Origin: an uncultured Helicobacteraceae bacterium
GTDB taxonomy: Bacteria > Campylobacterota > Campylobacteria > Campylobacterales > Helicobacteraceae
Assembly: GCA_934668765.1 (NCBI GenBank)
Contig: CAKUOH010000006.1
Span: 1-64,000 of the forward strand
Direction: 5' to 3'
Length of the DNA stretch: 64,000 nt
The notes under the pieces were generated by a model. The model saw only the letters and a program-made list of their open reading frames with translations. It was not told where the DNA came from and did not search any database. A program made the translations under genes and the position numbers. This document shows positions 16,913-26,533 of this stretch, one piece after another. Position 1 is the stretch's first letter. Each line of letters starts with the position of its first letter.

Positions 16913-19900
16913 CAACAATGATGGGTGGAGTCTTGAATCCAAAGCCTTTTACGAATCCATTTTATACTTTTTGCGCGAATTTCACCAAAAGAAAAATAAC
17001 AACATAAAGCACATTATTTTATGCACGGCGCGGGAGTTTTATATCATCAAAGCGCAAACTTATCACGCGCTTTTTATCGCAAACGCCGACAAAGCGATTC
17101 AAAAAGCCATAGACACCGCGTATAAAAACTGCGATTTAAATCAAGGTAATGATACTAGCACAGGCAAATTTTATGCAGAGATTGAAAGCATTTTGCGCGA
17201 AATGAGTGCCACACTAGAATTTTGCTATATAAATATACAAACGCTTTTAGATTCACTAGATTTATGCGAATCTACCAAAGATTTATCCCTATTTTACGCG
17301 CTTTTATCGCAAAATTCACTTTTGCAAATCCCACGCTACATTGACGCAAATACGCTAAATGAGAAGTTTTACAAAGAGTTGCTTTATCTTTTGGGCTTAC
17401 AGCAAATTGAGACAAATGGCAAGGTGCTTTTAAAGCCAGACTCCACGCCAAACGCATTGCTAGATTTACTCCAAAGCACATTCGCCGACAAGCTCCCAAG
17501 CGACATAGATGACGCTTTTGAATCGCACATTTTCCCGCTACTAATGCTTTGGAATAATCGCATTTTGTTTTTGCGATTGCTTGAATCTATGCTACTAAAC
17601 TTTAAGCACATTGAAAAGCCATTTTTAAATATTGAAGTTTTGAGCGATTTTAGTGCGCTATCCACGCTATTTTTTAAAGTCCTAGCGGTAAAAGAGCGCG
17701 AAGTAATCCCGCAAAATTTAGCAAATATCCCATATCTAAATTCTAGCCTTTTTGAAAAATCCGCGTTAGAATCGCAAGGCTTTGAAATCGCACTGCTAGA
17801 ATCAAAGCCCCTAAAAATCGCGCCTGATTCGATTTTACGCAGAGATAGTGCGCAAAATGCGATTTATAAAAGCGTAAATGAACTGCCTTTTTTAGAATAT
17901 CTCTTTACATTTTTACACGCGTATAATTTCACTACCACGCCAAAAGACATTGTAGATTTTACCAAAACTAACCACGATAAGCTGATAAACTCTGCCGTTT
18001 TAGGGCTTGTATTTGAGAAGCTAAATGGCTATAAAGAGGGGAGTTTTTTCACGCCTAGCTTTATTACAGGCTATATGTGCAAACAAAGTATCCGCAAAAT
18101 TGTCTTGCAAAAATTTAACGAAAATGGCTACAAAGCCCAAAATCTAACCGCATTGCGCAATGAAATCGACATAAACAAGCTAAATGAAGCAAATAAGATT
18201 TTTCTCTCAATCCACATTTGCGACCCTGCGGTAGGGAGCGGACACTTTTTAGTCTCCGCGCTAAATGAGCTAATCGCTATAAAGCACGAGTTAGGATTAT
18301 TGCTTGATTGCGATGGCAAACGATTGCGCGACATTGATTTAGCCCTAGAAAATGACGAACTTATCATAAAAGATTCAAGCGGTAAGATTATCGACTACAC
18401 AATCCCAGCGCACGAGCGAATCGAATCCCACATTATCCAAAAGGCGATTTTTTATACCAAGCGCGAGATTATCGAGCATTGTCTCTTTGGCGTGGATATA
18501 AATCCTAGCTCCGTTGAGATTTGCAAACTTCGCCTTTGGATAGAGCTACTCAAATACAGCTATTATGAAAATATCGCCACGCGCGAGATTCAAACGCTCC
18601 CAAATATCGATATAAATATAAAGTGCGGAAATTCGCTTATTTCGCGCTTTAAGCTTGATAATTCGCTTCCCACCACGCAAAATATCAAAAATCAAATTAG
18701 CGAGTATAAAAAGCTTGTATTTGACTATAAAAATGCCGACCAAAATATATCGACCACTAAAAAAAGCGACATTGTGGCAAAGATTTACGCTATAAAGCAG
18801 ACATTTCGCCTAACGCTTAAAGACCCCAAAACAAAGCGCGAGTTAGAACATGCTATCAAAAAGCACACTGCGCTTTATGGACTATTTATGTTGGATGATG
18901 AATCCTTGTTAGACGGGTTAGATTCGGGCATAAGCAATACTTTTATAAGTGCAAATCTAAGTGAAGCGGAGCAAAAAGATGCGGTTACGAGTTTTGCAAA
19001 TATTAAATTTTTGCACCACAAGCTAGATTCAAATGGTAATGGATACAAAAACGCATTTGAATGGCGATTTGAGTTCCCCGAAGTTTTAAATGAAAACGGC
19101 GATTTTATAGGATTTGATTTAGTGATAGGAAATCCGCCGTATATAAGCACTTTGGATTTAACAAAATCAGACAGACAAAACAAAGATATTTATAATAAAA
19201 AATATCCAAATCTTAATGGATTATATGATATTTATGTTTTGTTCGTTTTGTTAGGATTAAATATCAGGGCAAAAAATGGTTCTTTTGGTTGGATTATTCC
19301 TAATAAATTTTTAATTGCAGAATATGCAAAACAAACTTTTAATATACTTTTGGAAAATAAATTGTTAGAAAAGTGCGTTGATGTTTCAAATGTAAATACT
19401 TTTGAAAGGGCTTCTGTGTATCCCATTGTGATTTTAGGAAACAACAATGCTACATTTGAAAAATTTTACATTGAATCACAAGATGATTTATTGGCTAATA
19501 ACTTAAAACAAGAACATTATATTGATTGGAATCGTTTTAAAACATTTGCAGATTTTGGCATAAAAATACAATCTGGTTTAGCTGGTTTTCAAGCGCATTC
19601 AATAGTGAAGTTTTTAACAACTAAAAAGAAAAAAGGTGCTATTCCATTTGCGGTTAGTGGTAGTATTGATAGATATTCTATCGATACAAATAAAGTAACA
19701 TATATGAGGCAAATTTACAAAAATCCATATATTGCTCCAAACAATGCCGTATCAATCAATAAATGGAATTTTTGGAAAAATGAAAAAATCATAATTGCAG
19801 GAATGACAAAAAAATTAGAATCGTGCTATGTCAAAACACCATTGGCAATAGGTGTGGGCATATATGCCATTTATGATTTTGCTGGGCTAAATCCATTATT

Positions 19901-20201
19901 GCTTTTGGGTGTTTTAAACAGCAAGTTTATGAATTATGTTTTTGTTAATAAATTTAAAGATAAGCATTTGGCGGGTGGCTATTTAGGAATCAATAAAAAC
20001 AATTTGGACACCTTACCTATTTTTGAACCAAATGCAAAAAATCAAAAAATCGCCGATAAAATTATAAATCTAGTGGATAAAATCCTTGAATCCAAAGCAC
20101 AAGGCAAAGAAACAAGTGCTCTTGAATCCCAAGTCGATGATTTGGTCTATGAACTCTACAACCTAAATGACAGCGAAATAAAAATCATAGAAAAAACATA
20201 G
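16716..20201 (+). CDS. Type IIG-like restriction-modification enzyme (Eco57I class, N6-adenine methylase)
   Basis: An open frame of 1161 residues (GTG 16716); the first ~65 are translated repeat DNA, so the genuine start is unclear (ATG 16860 is another candidate) and the original 5' end may have been replaced. The recognisable protein begins near LESKAFYESILYFLREF. Methylase motif I is CDPAVGSGHFLVSAL, followed by FGVDINPSSVEICKLRLWIELL, and motif IV is DLVIGNPPYIS, giving N6-adenine chemistry. The C-terminal part is a target-recognition domain ending with LNNLDTLPIF-type and coiled-coil elements. I see no secure nuclease motif in the N-terminus, so cleavage is inferred from the family. Bases 19,130-20,010 are much more AT-rich than the rest, suggesting swapping of the recognition domain. 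Confidence 0.8.
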   Translation: MNLLTLCESKCNFIDLILGYLFCLAFRFAPFGLLKKLRFATNRVAILAMTIKSLSLAEGVRGWVDSNNDGWSLESKAFYESILYFLREFHQKKNNNIKHIILCTAREFYIIKAQTYHALFIANADKAIQKAIDTAYKNCDLNQGNDTSTGKFYAEIESILREMSATLEFCYINIQTLLDSLDLCESTKDLSLFYALLSQNSLLQIPRYIDANTLNEKFYKELLYLLGLQQIETNGKVLLKPDSTPNALLDLLQSTFADKLPSDIDDAFESHIFPLLMLWNNRILFLRLLESMLLNFKHIEKPFLNIEVLSDFSALSTLFFKVLAVKEREVIPQNLANIPYLNSSLFEKSALESQGFEIALLESKPLKIAPDSILRRDSAQNAIYKSVNELPFLEYLFTFLHAYNFTTTPKDIVDFTKTNHDKLINSAVLGLVFEKLNGYKEGSFFTPSFITGYMCKQSIRKIVLQKFNENGYKAQNLTALRNEIDINKLNEANKIFLSIHICDPAVGSGHFLVSALNELIAIKHELGLLLDCDGKRLRDIDLALENDELIIKDSSGKIIDYTIPAHERIESHIIQKAIFYTKREIIEHCLFGVDINPSSVEICKLRLWIELLKYSYYENIATREIQTLPNIDINIKCGNSLISRFKLDNSLPTTQNIKNQISEYKKLVFDYKNADQNISTTKKSDIVAKIYAIKQTFRLTLKDPKTKRELEHAIKKHTALYGLFMLDDESLLDGLDSGISNTFISANLSEAEQKDAVTSFANIKFLHHKLDSNGNGYKNAFEWRFEFPEVLNENGDFIGFDLVIGNPPYISTLDLTKSDRQNKDIYNKKYPNLNGLYDIYVLFVLLGLNIRAKNGSFGWIIPNKFLIAEYAKQTFNILLENKLLEKCVDVSNVNTFERASVYPIVILGNNNATFEKFYIESQDDLLANNLKQEHYIDWNRFKTFADFGIKIQSGLAGFQAHSIVKFLTTKKKKGAIPFAVSGSIDRYSIDTNKVTYMRQIYKNPYIAPNNAVSINKWNFWKNEKIIIAGMTKKLESCYVKTPLAIGVGIYAIYDFAGLNPLLLLGVLNSKFMNYVFVNKFKDKHLAGGYLGINKNNLDTLPIFEPNAKNQKIADKIINLVDKILESKAQGKETSALESQVDDLVYELYNLNDSEIKIIEKT

Positions 20202-20222
20202 CAAAAAGATAGAGGTAGCAAT

Positions 20223-20410
20223 ATGCGGTGGTTTTATATTTTGCAAGGATTTGGGGCTTTGGGAGCGTTTATATTTATCGTGGGGGGGGGCTACTATTTG
20301 CCTATCTTGCCTTGCAAAATAAACCTCTTGCTTGGCTATCGATTATCCCTGCAATCATTGCTTCGCTTGTAAAATTAAGCAGTATAAAGAATCATAAAAA
20401 CTACAAATAG
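20223..20410 (+). CDS. Small two-helix membrane protein interrupted by a G9 tract (phase-variable)
   Basis: ATG 20223 has AGAGG seven bases upstream and begins MRWFYILQGFGALGAFIFIVGGG, one transmembrane helix. At the G9 run (20282-20290) the frame as sequenced continues to a stop after 47 residues. With 10 (or 7) G it would read into LLFAYLALQNKPLAWLSIIPAIIASLVKL and end at TAG 20408-20410, a coherent second helix with a basic tail, 62 residues in all. So the gene is probably switched off by one missing base. It directly follows the restriction-modification gene and may be part of the same block. Function unknown. Confidence 0.55.
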
Positions 20411-20497
20411 CTTTTTGCAAATTTTTTAAAATTTAAAGCACCAAATTACCCTTGATAGCATTTCCCAATTTTGGATTTATTTAATATTCTACTATCC

Positions 20498-21103
20498 CTA
20501 CCACGCGACATTTTTATTGCTACCGACTTTGATGATATTTACTTCATCATCCCACAGCACAAGTCCGCTTTTTATATCACTTAAAGTTAGCAAGAAATAA
20601 TAATCGATTCGTTGCTTTCCGCTTGAAATTTTCGTATTTTTTTGGATAATTTTGCCTGATAATGAAAGATCTGGCGCGATTAACTCGCCTTTTTCGATAG
20701 TCGTGTATTGATTGTATTCATCGTTGTTTCTGGCTTTTCTAGCAGTGTGAATCATTGAATCGCTACTTTCCCCCATCGCAAGAGATAGGACAAATTTACC
20801 GCTATTGCGCATTTCTCGCGTGATTTTGCGTGTGAGTTGCTCGGTGTCGATATGCTGCATCGTGTCATTTATCACAGCCGAAATCACAAGCACTTTGGGC
20901 TTATCTGCGTCTATTTTTTTGGCGTATTTGCTAGATATTAGCGAATCTATGCTTTTTTGCGCAGCGTCTTGAATATCGTGGTAGTCCAGCCCCACGCTAG
21001 TGTATTCCTTTGAATCTGCCAAATTCACATACTCTGTCTTATCCGCACACCCTATAAATGCCACGACTATCGCAAGTGTGGCGAATCTAATCAATGTATT
21101 CAT
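20498..21103 (-). CDS. lpoB: LpoB-like penicillin-binding protein activator lipoprotein
   Basis: A 201-residue lipoprotein: hydrophobic leader with lipobox FIGC, then the LpoB/CsgG-like domain (KVLVISAVINDTMQHIDTEQLTRKITREMRNSGKFVL, ...APDLSLSGKIIQ...RIDYYFLLTLSDIKSGLVLWDDEVNI). In enterobacteria LpoB activates PBP1b from the outer membrane. It overlaps the upstream COG3014 gene by 17 bases; the two families commonly travel together. The downstream YcfL member of the usual trio is absent. Helicobacter targets are not established, so the partner is inferred. Confidence 0.82.
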   Translation of the reverse strand: MNTLIRFATLAIVVAFIGCADKTEYVNLADSKEYTSVGLDYHDIQDAAQKSIDSLISSKYAKKIDADKPKVLVISAVINDTMQHIDTEQLTRKITREMRNSGKFVLSLAMGESSDSMIHTARKARNNDEYNQYTTIEKGELIAPDLSLSGKIIQKNTKISSGKQRIDYYFLLTLSDIKSGLVLWDDEVNIIKVGSNKNVAW

Positions 21104-22514
21104 TATTTTGCTCCTTATTTAAACTATGAATTAAAACGCTAATTATATCATTTTGCACGATTCGTAAGTAGATAATATTATCACTTTTTGCGCAAAGATT
21201 CGTGCAGTTGTCCATCTCAAAGGCAAAATCGCGCAATTTATAGCTGCCATTATGTAGCGTAAAATCGCCGTTTTCATTTGGAATCCGCAAAGCATAAAAT
21301 CGCAAAGGCAAGATTCGCGCACTGCGAATGTCTGCATTTGTGCTAAAATGGCTAAAAATCGCCCCACCAAGTGCGCCTAAAAAGCCCAAATTTTCGCTTA
21401 AAGCGTATTGCAAATACGCCTTATAAGATGAGCTTAAAAGTGCGGTTGTGATGATATATGGCAATTCTATGTTAAATTCGTTTGCCACAAGGGGCGAAAT
21501 ATCAGCGATTTCAAATGCTTTTATGGGCTTGTCTTTTGCATTACTTTTCACATTGTAATTTGTGCTATACGCATACGATTCGCGCAATACAGGCAATGCG
21601 ATATTAAAGCTCAAAACCCCAGCATTTAAAAAAAACAACGGCAAATCAAAGCGAATCTCTTCTTTTTTAGGAATCCGCCCTTCTTCTATGATAATCCAAG
21701 TGTAAAATTTCCCGCCCTCCGCGACTAAATCACGCTTACGCTTCTCTAAAATCGCAATATCTTGCAAAATCGCCTTGTTATTCGTAATCGCATAAGATTC
21801 TTTTAGCAGATTCTGCGCTTTGGTGTAATCTTTTTGCGCTAGAAAAAAAATGCCAGAAATATAGCTAATATATGGATTCACATATCCTTCAAAGGCTTTA
21901 AAACGGCGCAGATTTTGATAATGCGCTCCATAAATCGAAGTGGCTTTTTCATAGCTTTTGTCTAAATCTACGCTTTGCGTTTTCTCGCCATACTCGCCTT
22001 TGCTCTCACTTATACTCTCATCGCGCTTTGAAATATAATCGCTAAAATAATCTTTGGCGCGCCGTTGCCTGTCATTTGCACGATTAAATTCCACTCGTGC
22101 GCTTTGAAAATCGCCCGTCATTATCGCATTTAAAGCCTTGTAGTGATTAACAAACACACTTTCATAAAATGCGCCATTGTATTCAAACATTCCATTGCTT
22201 ATAATGATACTTGCAAAGCTTTTAAATCCGCTATTAAAAGCACTTTCGCCACTTGTGCCTTCAAAAAAGACTTCCGCACCGTTTAGATATTCATTTGCGT
22301 TTGTCGATTCGCCTAATTGATACGCCAAAATCCCGCTTTGCAACGCCCACAAAAAGTCATCATCAGCGTATTTTTTGGCATAGCTATACGAATCCTCCAC
22401 ATTTTTGCCATCATAGTAAAGCACTTCAAGCGTGGCAATATCGCCCATTGACGCACACGCGCTAAAAGAAAGTGCGCAAAATAGGGCAAAAATAAGCGAT
22501 TTTATAAAATTCAC
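21087..22514 (-). CDS. COG3014-family lipoprotein
   Basis: A 475-residue exported lipoprotein (leader ending LSFSAC). TPR-like helices cover the first half: FLWALQSGILAYQLGES, HYKALNAIMTGDFQSARVEFNRAN, and SGIFFLAQKDYTKAQNLLKESYAI. The region from about residue 290 is more strand-rich. COG3014 proteins are usually encoded directly before LpoB-like lipoproteins, as here, pointing to a shared role in envelope or peptidoglycan assembly. Function not established. It is divergent from rplI. Confidence 0.8.
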   Translation of the reverse strand: MNFIKSLIFALFCALSFSACASMGDIATLEVLYYDGKNVEDSYSYAKKYADDDFLWALQSGILAYQLGESTNANEYLNGAEVFFEGTSGESAFNSGFKSFASIIISNGMFEYNGAFYESVFVNHYKALNAIMTGDFQSARVEFNRANDRQRRAKDYFSDYISKRDESISESKGEYGEKTQSVDLDKSYEKATSIYGAHYQNLRRFKAFEGYVNPYISYISGIFFLAQKDYTKAQNLLKESYAITNNKAILQDIAILEKRKRDLVAEGGKFYTWIIIEEGRIPKKEEIRFDLPLFFLNAGVLSFNIALPVLRESYAYSTNYNVKSNAKDKPIKAFEIADISPLVANEFNIELPYIITTALLSSSYKAYLQYALSENLGFLGALGGAIFSHFSTNADIRSARILPLRFYALRIPNENGDFTLHNGSYKLRDFAFEMDNCTNLCAKSDNIIYLRIVQNDIISVLIHSLNKEQNNEYID

Positions 22515-22583
22515 ATTTAGCCTTAAAATTTGTGATAAAATTTCGCAATTATATTGAATTTTTGTGTGAAAAGAGGCGACAAA

Positions 22584-23030
22584 ATGAAAGTTTTATTATT
22601 AAAAGATGTGAAAGGTTTAGGCAAGGCTGGGAGCATTTGCGAGGTAAAGGACGGCTATGGCAAAAATTTTTTAATCGCTAAAAATTTAGCACAACTTGCC
22701 ACAAATGAGACAATCAATCGCTATAAAGCGCAGGAAAAAAAGCGATTGGAAGACGAAGCAAAAATGAAAGGCGAACTCATTGATTTAGCAGATAGGTTGC
22801 AAAAGCTAACTTTGCCAATTCATAAAAAAGTCGGCGCAAATGGTGCGCTATATGGCGCGATTACCAAAGATGAAATTGCGGTTGCTTTTAAAGAAAAATT
22901 CAATATCGACATTGACAAAAAGGCACTAGATTTGAAAAATCCAATAAAAAGCACAGGGATTTATGAGCTAGACTTAAAGCTAGGCTTTGGAATCCACGCA
23001 GTTTGCAAAGTGGATATAGTAGCGGAGTAG
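22584..23030 (+). CDS. rplI: 50S ribosomal protein L9
   Basis: A 148-residue protein with [31 protein letters not shown], the L9 N-terminal domain that binds 23S rRNA, a connecting helix and the C-terminal domain. ATG 22584 is preceded by AGAGG; an upstream in-frame start at 22554 lies in the promoter region and is less likely. In H. pylori rplI is followed at once by hslV; here a nickel transporter operon on the opposite strand intervenes. Confidence 0.96.
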   Translation: MKVLLLKDVKGLGKAGSICEVKDGYGKNFLIAKNLAQLATNETINRYKAQEKKRLEDEAKMKGELIDLADRLQKLTLPIHKKVGANGALYGAITKDEIAVAFKEKFNIDIDKKALDLKNPIKSTGIYELDLKLGFGIHAVCKVDIVAE

Positions 23031-23359
23031 AATCTAAAATCCTTGTCATTGCGAGATTTTGTGATTCGGCAAATCTCGCAATCTATTTTTTTTAGATTCG
23101 TGTTAAATCTTTAAAATAACGGCAAATTTTACTTTTTGATTCGCGTCAATTTTCATTCAAAAATTTTGCCAAATGCGCAAAATTTCATCCATACCGCAAA
23201 TCCCTAGCTTTTCAAATAAATGCGTGTTGCGCTAATTGATTCCTATTAGCGCGAAAATCTTGGGTTTTATTTTGCGTGGAATGTGCGCAAAAATCTCAAA
23301 GGCGCGTTTGCATTCATATATTCTTAAAATTTTTGTGATTTTAAATTTCGCCTTGAATT
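23031..23359. other. Left junction of the nik insertion: repeat copy plus hairpin
   Basis: This 329-base gap has no gene I can support. It holds a dispersed repeat copy (about 23042-23085, CTTGTCATTGCGAGA...CTCGCAATCTA) and a perfect hairpin GCGCTAAT-N8-ATTAGCGC (23229-23252), which could terminate the convergent rplI or nik transcripts. GATTC words are present up to the hairpin and then stop, so the border of the inserted DNA probably lies near 23.25-23.36 kb. Confidence 0.5.
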
Positions 23360-24049
23360 TTAGGCTTGATTTTGCAAAAAATTCATTTGTAAAATTTGCG
23401 CACAATGTGGCTTAAAAAGCCCCGTTTCGTGTGAGATGAAAATATAGCTTATGTCTTGCTTTTTTTGAATGGCTAAAAGGTGAGAAAGGATTTTGCCACT
23501 TGCGCTTAAATCAAGCGGGGCGGTGATTTCATCTAAAATCAGCAACTTTGGGCGCAAGAGTAAGGCTCTAATCAGCCCTATCCTTTGCGCTTGTCCTGTG
23601 CTAAGCTCTTTTGGTTTGAGCTTTGTAAGGCTAAATTCAAGCTCAAAGTCCTCAAAAAGCCTTTTTGCCTCGTTTAAGTCAAAGTTCAAGCCAAAATTTT
23701 GCTGTCCCACACAAAGCAAGTCAAGCACCTTTTTGTAAGGATTTAGGGCAAGTTTTTGCTCTTGAAAAACATAAGAAATTTCTTTTCTGAGCTTTCTTTG
23801 TTCCTTAAATTTTAGCTTTAAAATGGGCTTTTCTTCAAAAAAAACTTCCCCAGAGCTTGCTTTTTCAAGCATTGCGATGATTTTGCCAAGTGTGCTTTTG
23901 CCGCAACCACTTTGTCCACAAAGCAGTAAATTTTCGCCTAAATTCAGCTCAAAGCTCACATTTTCAAACACCGCTTTTTGCTCGCTTTTAAGGTATAAAT
24001 GGCGTTTAAATTCGTAGAATTTAGCAAGTTTATGCACTTTTAAAAGCAT
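23360..24049 (-). CDS. nikV: ABC transporter ATPase, nickel/oligopeptide type (NikV-like)
   Basis: Start set at 24049, where AAGGA precedes ATG, giving 229 residues; the longer frame reads into the neighbouring gene. Walker A is GQSGCGKST, the ABC signature is LSTGQAQRIGLIRALLLRP, and Walker B is LLILDEITAPLD. It is the shorter of two ATPases in an operon with the order binding protein, permease, permease, ATPase, ATPase, the order of C. jejuni nikZYXWV. It would power uptake of a nickel complex needed for urease or hydrogenase. Last gene of the operon. Confidence 0.78.
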   Translation of the reverse strand: MLLKVHKLAKFYEFKRHLYLKSEQKAVFENVSFELNLGENLLLCGQSGCGKSTLGKIIAMLEKASSGEVFFEEKPILKLKFKEQRKLRKEISYVFQEQKLALNPYKKVLDLLCVGQQNFGLNFDLNEAKRLFEDFELEFSLTKLKPKELSTGQAQRIGLIRALLLRPKLLILDEITAPLDLSASGKILSHLLAIQKKQDISYIFISHETGLFKPHCAQILQMNFLQNQA

Positions 24050-24803
24050 TGTTGTCCTTGTATAAGCGCAAAAGCTCTTTGCCATACTCAGTTTTTGGTG
24101 CGCTAAAAAAGTCTTTTGCGTTAGCTTTTTCGGTGATTTTGCCCCTTTCAAGCACGATGATTTCATCGCTTAAATCTCTTACAAAATCTAGCTCGTGCGA
24201 GATAAGCACTAGGCTTTTTTCTTTTTTTAACTCTTTAAAAATGTCCGTGATATTTTGCGCGTTTTTTTCATCAAGTGAGCTTGTGATTTCATCGCAAAGT
24301 AAAATTTGCGCCCCAAGGCTTAAAGCCAAAGCCACTTGCACGCGCATAGCCATACCAGCACTGATTTGGTGCGCATAAGAGTGCCACAAAAGCTCCATAT
24401 CATCAAAGCCCAAGCGTTCAAGCCAGCTAAAAGCTAAATTTTTGCGCTCTTTTTTGCCAAATTTGCTGTGTTCTTTTAGGTGCATTTCAAAAATGTCGCC
24501 CATATTAAACATAGGGTGAAAGCTAGCCCTTGCATCTTGAAAGATAAAGCCTACTTTTGTTCTTAAAGTTAGCAAGGCGTTTTTGTCAAGGTTTAGGGGC
24601 GAAAAGCCCGCCACGCTTAACTCATCAGCACTTAACACAAAGGGTTTGCTGATAAGACAAAGCAAACTTTTAGCAAGCAAACTTTTGCCCGCTCCGCTTT
24701 TGCCAAGCACACCAAGCGTGCTATTTGGGCGAAGTTCAAAGCTAATATCTTGCAAGAATTTACGCCCCTTGCACTCTAAATTGAGATTTTTTACCCTAAT
24801 CAA
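24030..24803 (-). CDS. nikW: ABC transporter ATPase, nickel/oligopeptide type (NikW-like)
   Basis: TTG start at 24803 with GGGAG six bases upstream (257 residues); the open frame before it is the permease in another frame. Walker A is GKSGAGKSLLAKSLL, the signature-like segment is YAHQISAGMAMRVQVALALSLG, and Walker B is ILLCDEITSSLD, followed by LVLISHELDF. The ABC signature reads ISAGM in place of LSGGQ, within the variation of this subfamily. It overlaps the upstream permease by 8 bases and the second ATPase by 20. Confidence 0.78.
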   Translation of the reverse strand: MIRVKNLNLECKGRKFLQDISFELRPNSTLGVLGKSGAGKSLLAKSLLCLISKPFVLSADELSVAGFSPLNLDKNALLTLRTKVGFIFQDARASFHPMFNMGDIFEMHLKEHSKFGKKERKNLAFSWLERLGFDDMELLWHSYAHQISAGMAMRVQVALALSLGAQILLCDEITSSLDEKNAQNITDIFKELKKEKSLVLISHELDFVRDLSDEIIVLERGKITEKANAKDFFSAPKTEYGKELLRLYKDNNAFKSA

Positions 24804-25587
24804 CGCGCACTCCCAAGTTGCCTTGCAAATTTGAAGCAAGAGCGAGCAAGGGCAAGATAAGCGCAAGCGAAAACGCCACAGGAAAGATGACAAGCCACCA
24901 AGCCCCTATGAAAACAGCCTTTGCGCCCTCGTCCAAAAGCCGCCCCAAACTCACCTCATCTAAACTCACCCCCAAGCCAAAAAAACTCAAAGTCGCTTCG
25001 TGTGAAATGGCGTGAGCTATGTTAAGGATAAAAAGCACCAAAAGCAAATTCACACAAGCGGGCAGCAAGTCCTTGTAAAAAGCCCTAAATTTCGTGCTTC
25101 CAAGCGCAAGGGCGCACAGGTAAAACTCACTTTTCATCAAGGAATTCAGCTCGCTATCAAGCAGCTTTGCGATGAAAGCAAAATGCCCCAAGGCGATGAC
25201 AAAGGACATTGTGAGTAAATTTCCGCTCAAAAAACTTTGAAAAAACATTACGATTAAAAGGCTAGGAGCGGCTAAAATCGCGTCCAAACTTCGTATAAAA
25301 AAGCTATAAAAAAAACTTCGCGCCAGCAAAACAAACAAAACGCCCAAAACCACGCTCATAAAAGCCGCCACAAAGCCCACAAAAAGCGACACGCGCAAAC
25401 CTTGCGCAAGCTGAGTAAATAAATCACGCCCCAACAAATCCGTGCCAAAAAAATGCTCTAAATTTGGGGGCATTTTAGCATTTGCAAGCTCATTAAAGCC
25501 AGCAGCATAGGGGCTTAAAAGCGGGACAAAGATGGCAAAAAGCAGGCAAAAAAGCAAGGGGCTAAGCATTAAGATCTTTTTAGGCAT
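24796..25587 (-). CDS. nikX: ABC transporter permease, nickel/oligopeptide type (NikX-like)
   Basis: A 263-residue inner-membrane permease of the DppC/NikC type: an N-terminal helix, the phrase LEHFFGTDLLGRDLFTQLAQGLRVSL typical of DppC proteins, then five or so helices and an EAA-like loop (ALGSTKFRAFYKDLLPACVNLLL). It overlaps its partner permease by eight bases. Second membrane half of the transporter. Confidence 0.82.
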   Translation of the reverse strand: MPKKILMLSPLLFCLLFAIFVPLLSPYAAGFNELANAKMPPNLEHFFGTDLLGRDLFTQLAQGLRVSLFVGFVAAFMSVVLGVLFVLLARSFFYSFFIRSLDAILAAPSLLIVMFFQSFLSGNLLTMSFVIALGHFAFIAKLLDSELNSLMKSEFYLCALALGSTKFRAFYKDLLPACVNLLLVLFILNIAHAISHEATLSFFGLGVSLDEVSLGRLLDEGAKAVFIGAWWLVIFPVAFSLALILPLLALASNLQGNLGVRVD

Positions 25588-26530
25588 AAACTTTCCTTGT
25601 ATCGAGCAGATTCGCGCAAAGTTCAGCCAAAAAATTCAGCACCACAACGCCCACAACGCTTAAAAGCAAGACAGCCAAAACCATAGGATAATCCTTAAAA
25701 ATAATGCTCTCAATCACTAAATTTCCAAGCCCGCCGTAAGCAAAAACACTCTCCACCACATAAACGCTCATCAAAAAAGCCACTGAATTTGCCGCAAAAT
25801 ATGTGAGTATAGGCGGCAAGGCGTGTTTAAGCACCAAGTGAAAATAAATCCGCCTTAGGCTCAAACCCCGCGCAAAGGCTGCTTCGATGAAACTTTGATT
25901 AAGACTATCTAGCAAAATCGTCCTGTAAAGGCGCAGATACGAACCCAAATGCGCCAAAGTTAGGGCTAAAATAGGCAGCACCAAATGAGCGGCGCGGTTT
26001 AAAAAATCATCTTCAAAGCCCAAATCACTCACGCCAGAACTAGGCAAAACGCCCAAATACACGCTAAAAAACAAGATAAGTAATAAACAAAGCGCAAAAG
26101 CAGGCGTTGCCAAAAAGCCCATAGAGATGAAATTTAGGGCTTTGTCGATGAATTTGTCCTTGTAAATCGCGCTGATAATCGCAAAAAACAAGCTCACACA
26201 AAACAGCACAAGCAAAGCAAGCCCGCCAAGCGTGAGCGTGAGCGGCAAACGCTCAGCAAGGACTTCATTGACGCTTTCGCCTGTGATTAAAGAGTTGCCA
26301 AAATCGCCGCTCATCGCCCCTTTAAGCCAGCTCAAATACTGCTCGTTTAGGGGCTTGTCTAAATTTAAATTCGATTCAATTTGCGCTTTTAGCTCAGCAC
26401 TTACAGCCTGCGGGCTTTTCGCATACACCACGCTGCCCTTGCTTAAATGTATCATCGCAAAGCACACATAAGAAAGTGCCAAAAGCAAAGCCGCAAGCCA
26501 AAACAAGCGTTTAAGGATAAGGGCTAGCAA
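25580..26530 (-). CDS. nikY: ABC transporter permease, nickel/oligopeptide type (NikY-like)
   Basis: A 316-residue DppB/NikB-type permease with an N-terminal helix, a periplasmic loop (NLDKPLNEQYLSWLKGAMSGDFGNSL, a family signature) and five further helices. The EAA loop is IEAAFARGLSLRRIYFHLVLKHALPPIL. It begins three bases after the binding-protein gene stop, so the two are translated from one message. Confidence 0.83.
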   Translation of the reverse strand: MLALILKRLFWLAALLLALSYVCFAMIHLSKGSVVYAKSPQAVSAELKAQIESNLNLDKPLNEQYLSWLKGAMSGDFGNSLITGESVNEVLAERLPLTLTLGGLALLVLFCVSLFFAIISAIYKDKFIDKALNFISMGFLATPAFALCLLLILFFSVYLGVLPSSGVSDLGFEDDFLNRAAHLVLPILALTLAHLGSYLRLYRTILLDSLNQSFIEAAFARGLSLRRIYFHLVLKHALPPILTYFAANSVAFLMSVYVVESVFAYGGLGNLVIESIIFKDYPMVLAVLLLSVVGVVVLNFLAELCANLLDTRKVYA

Positions 26531-26533
26531 TCT

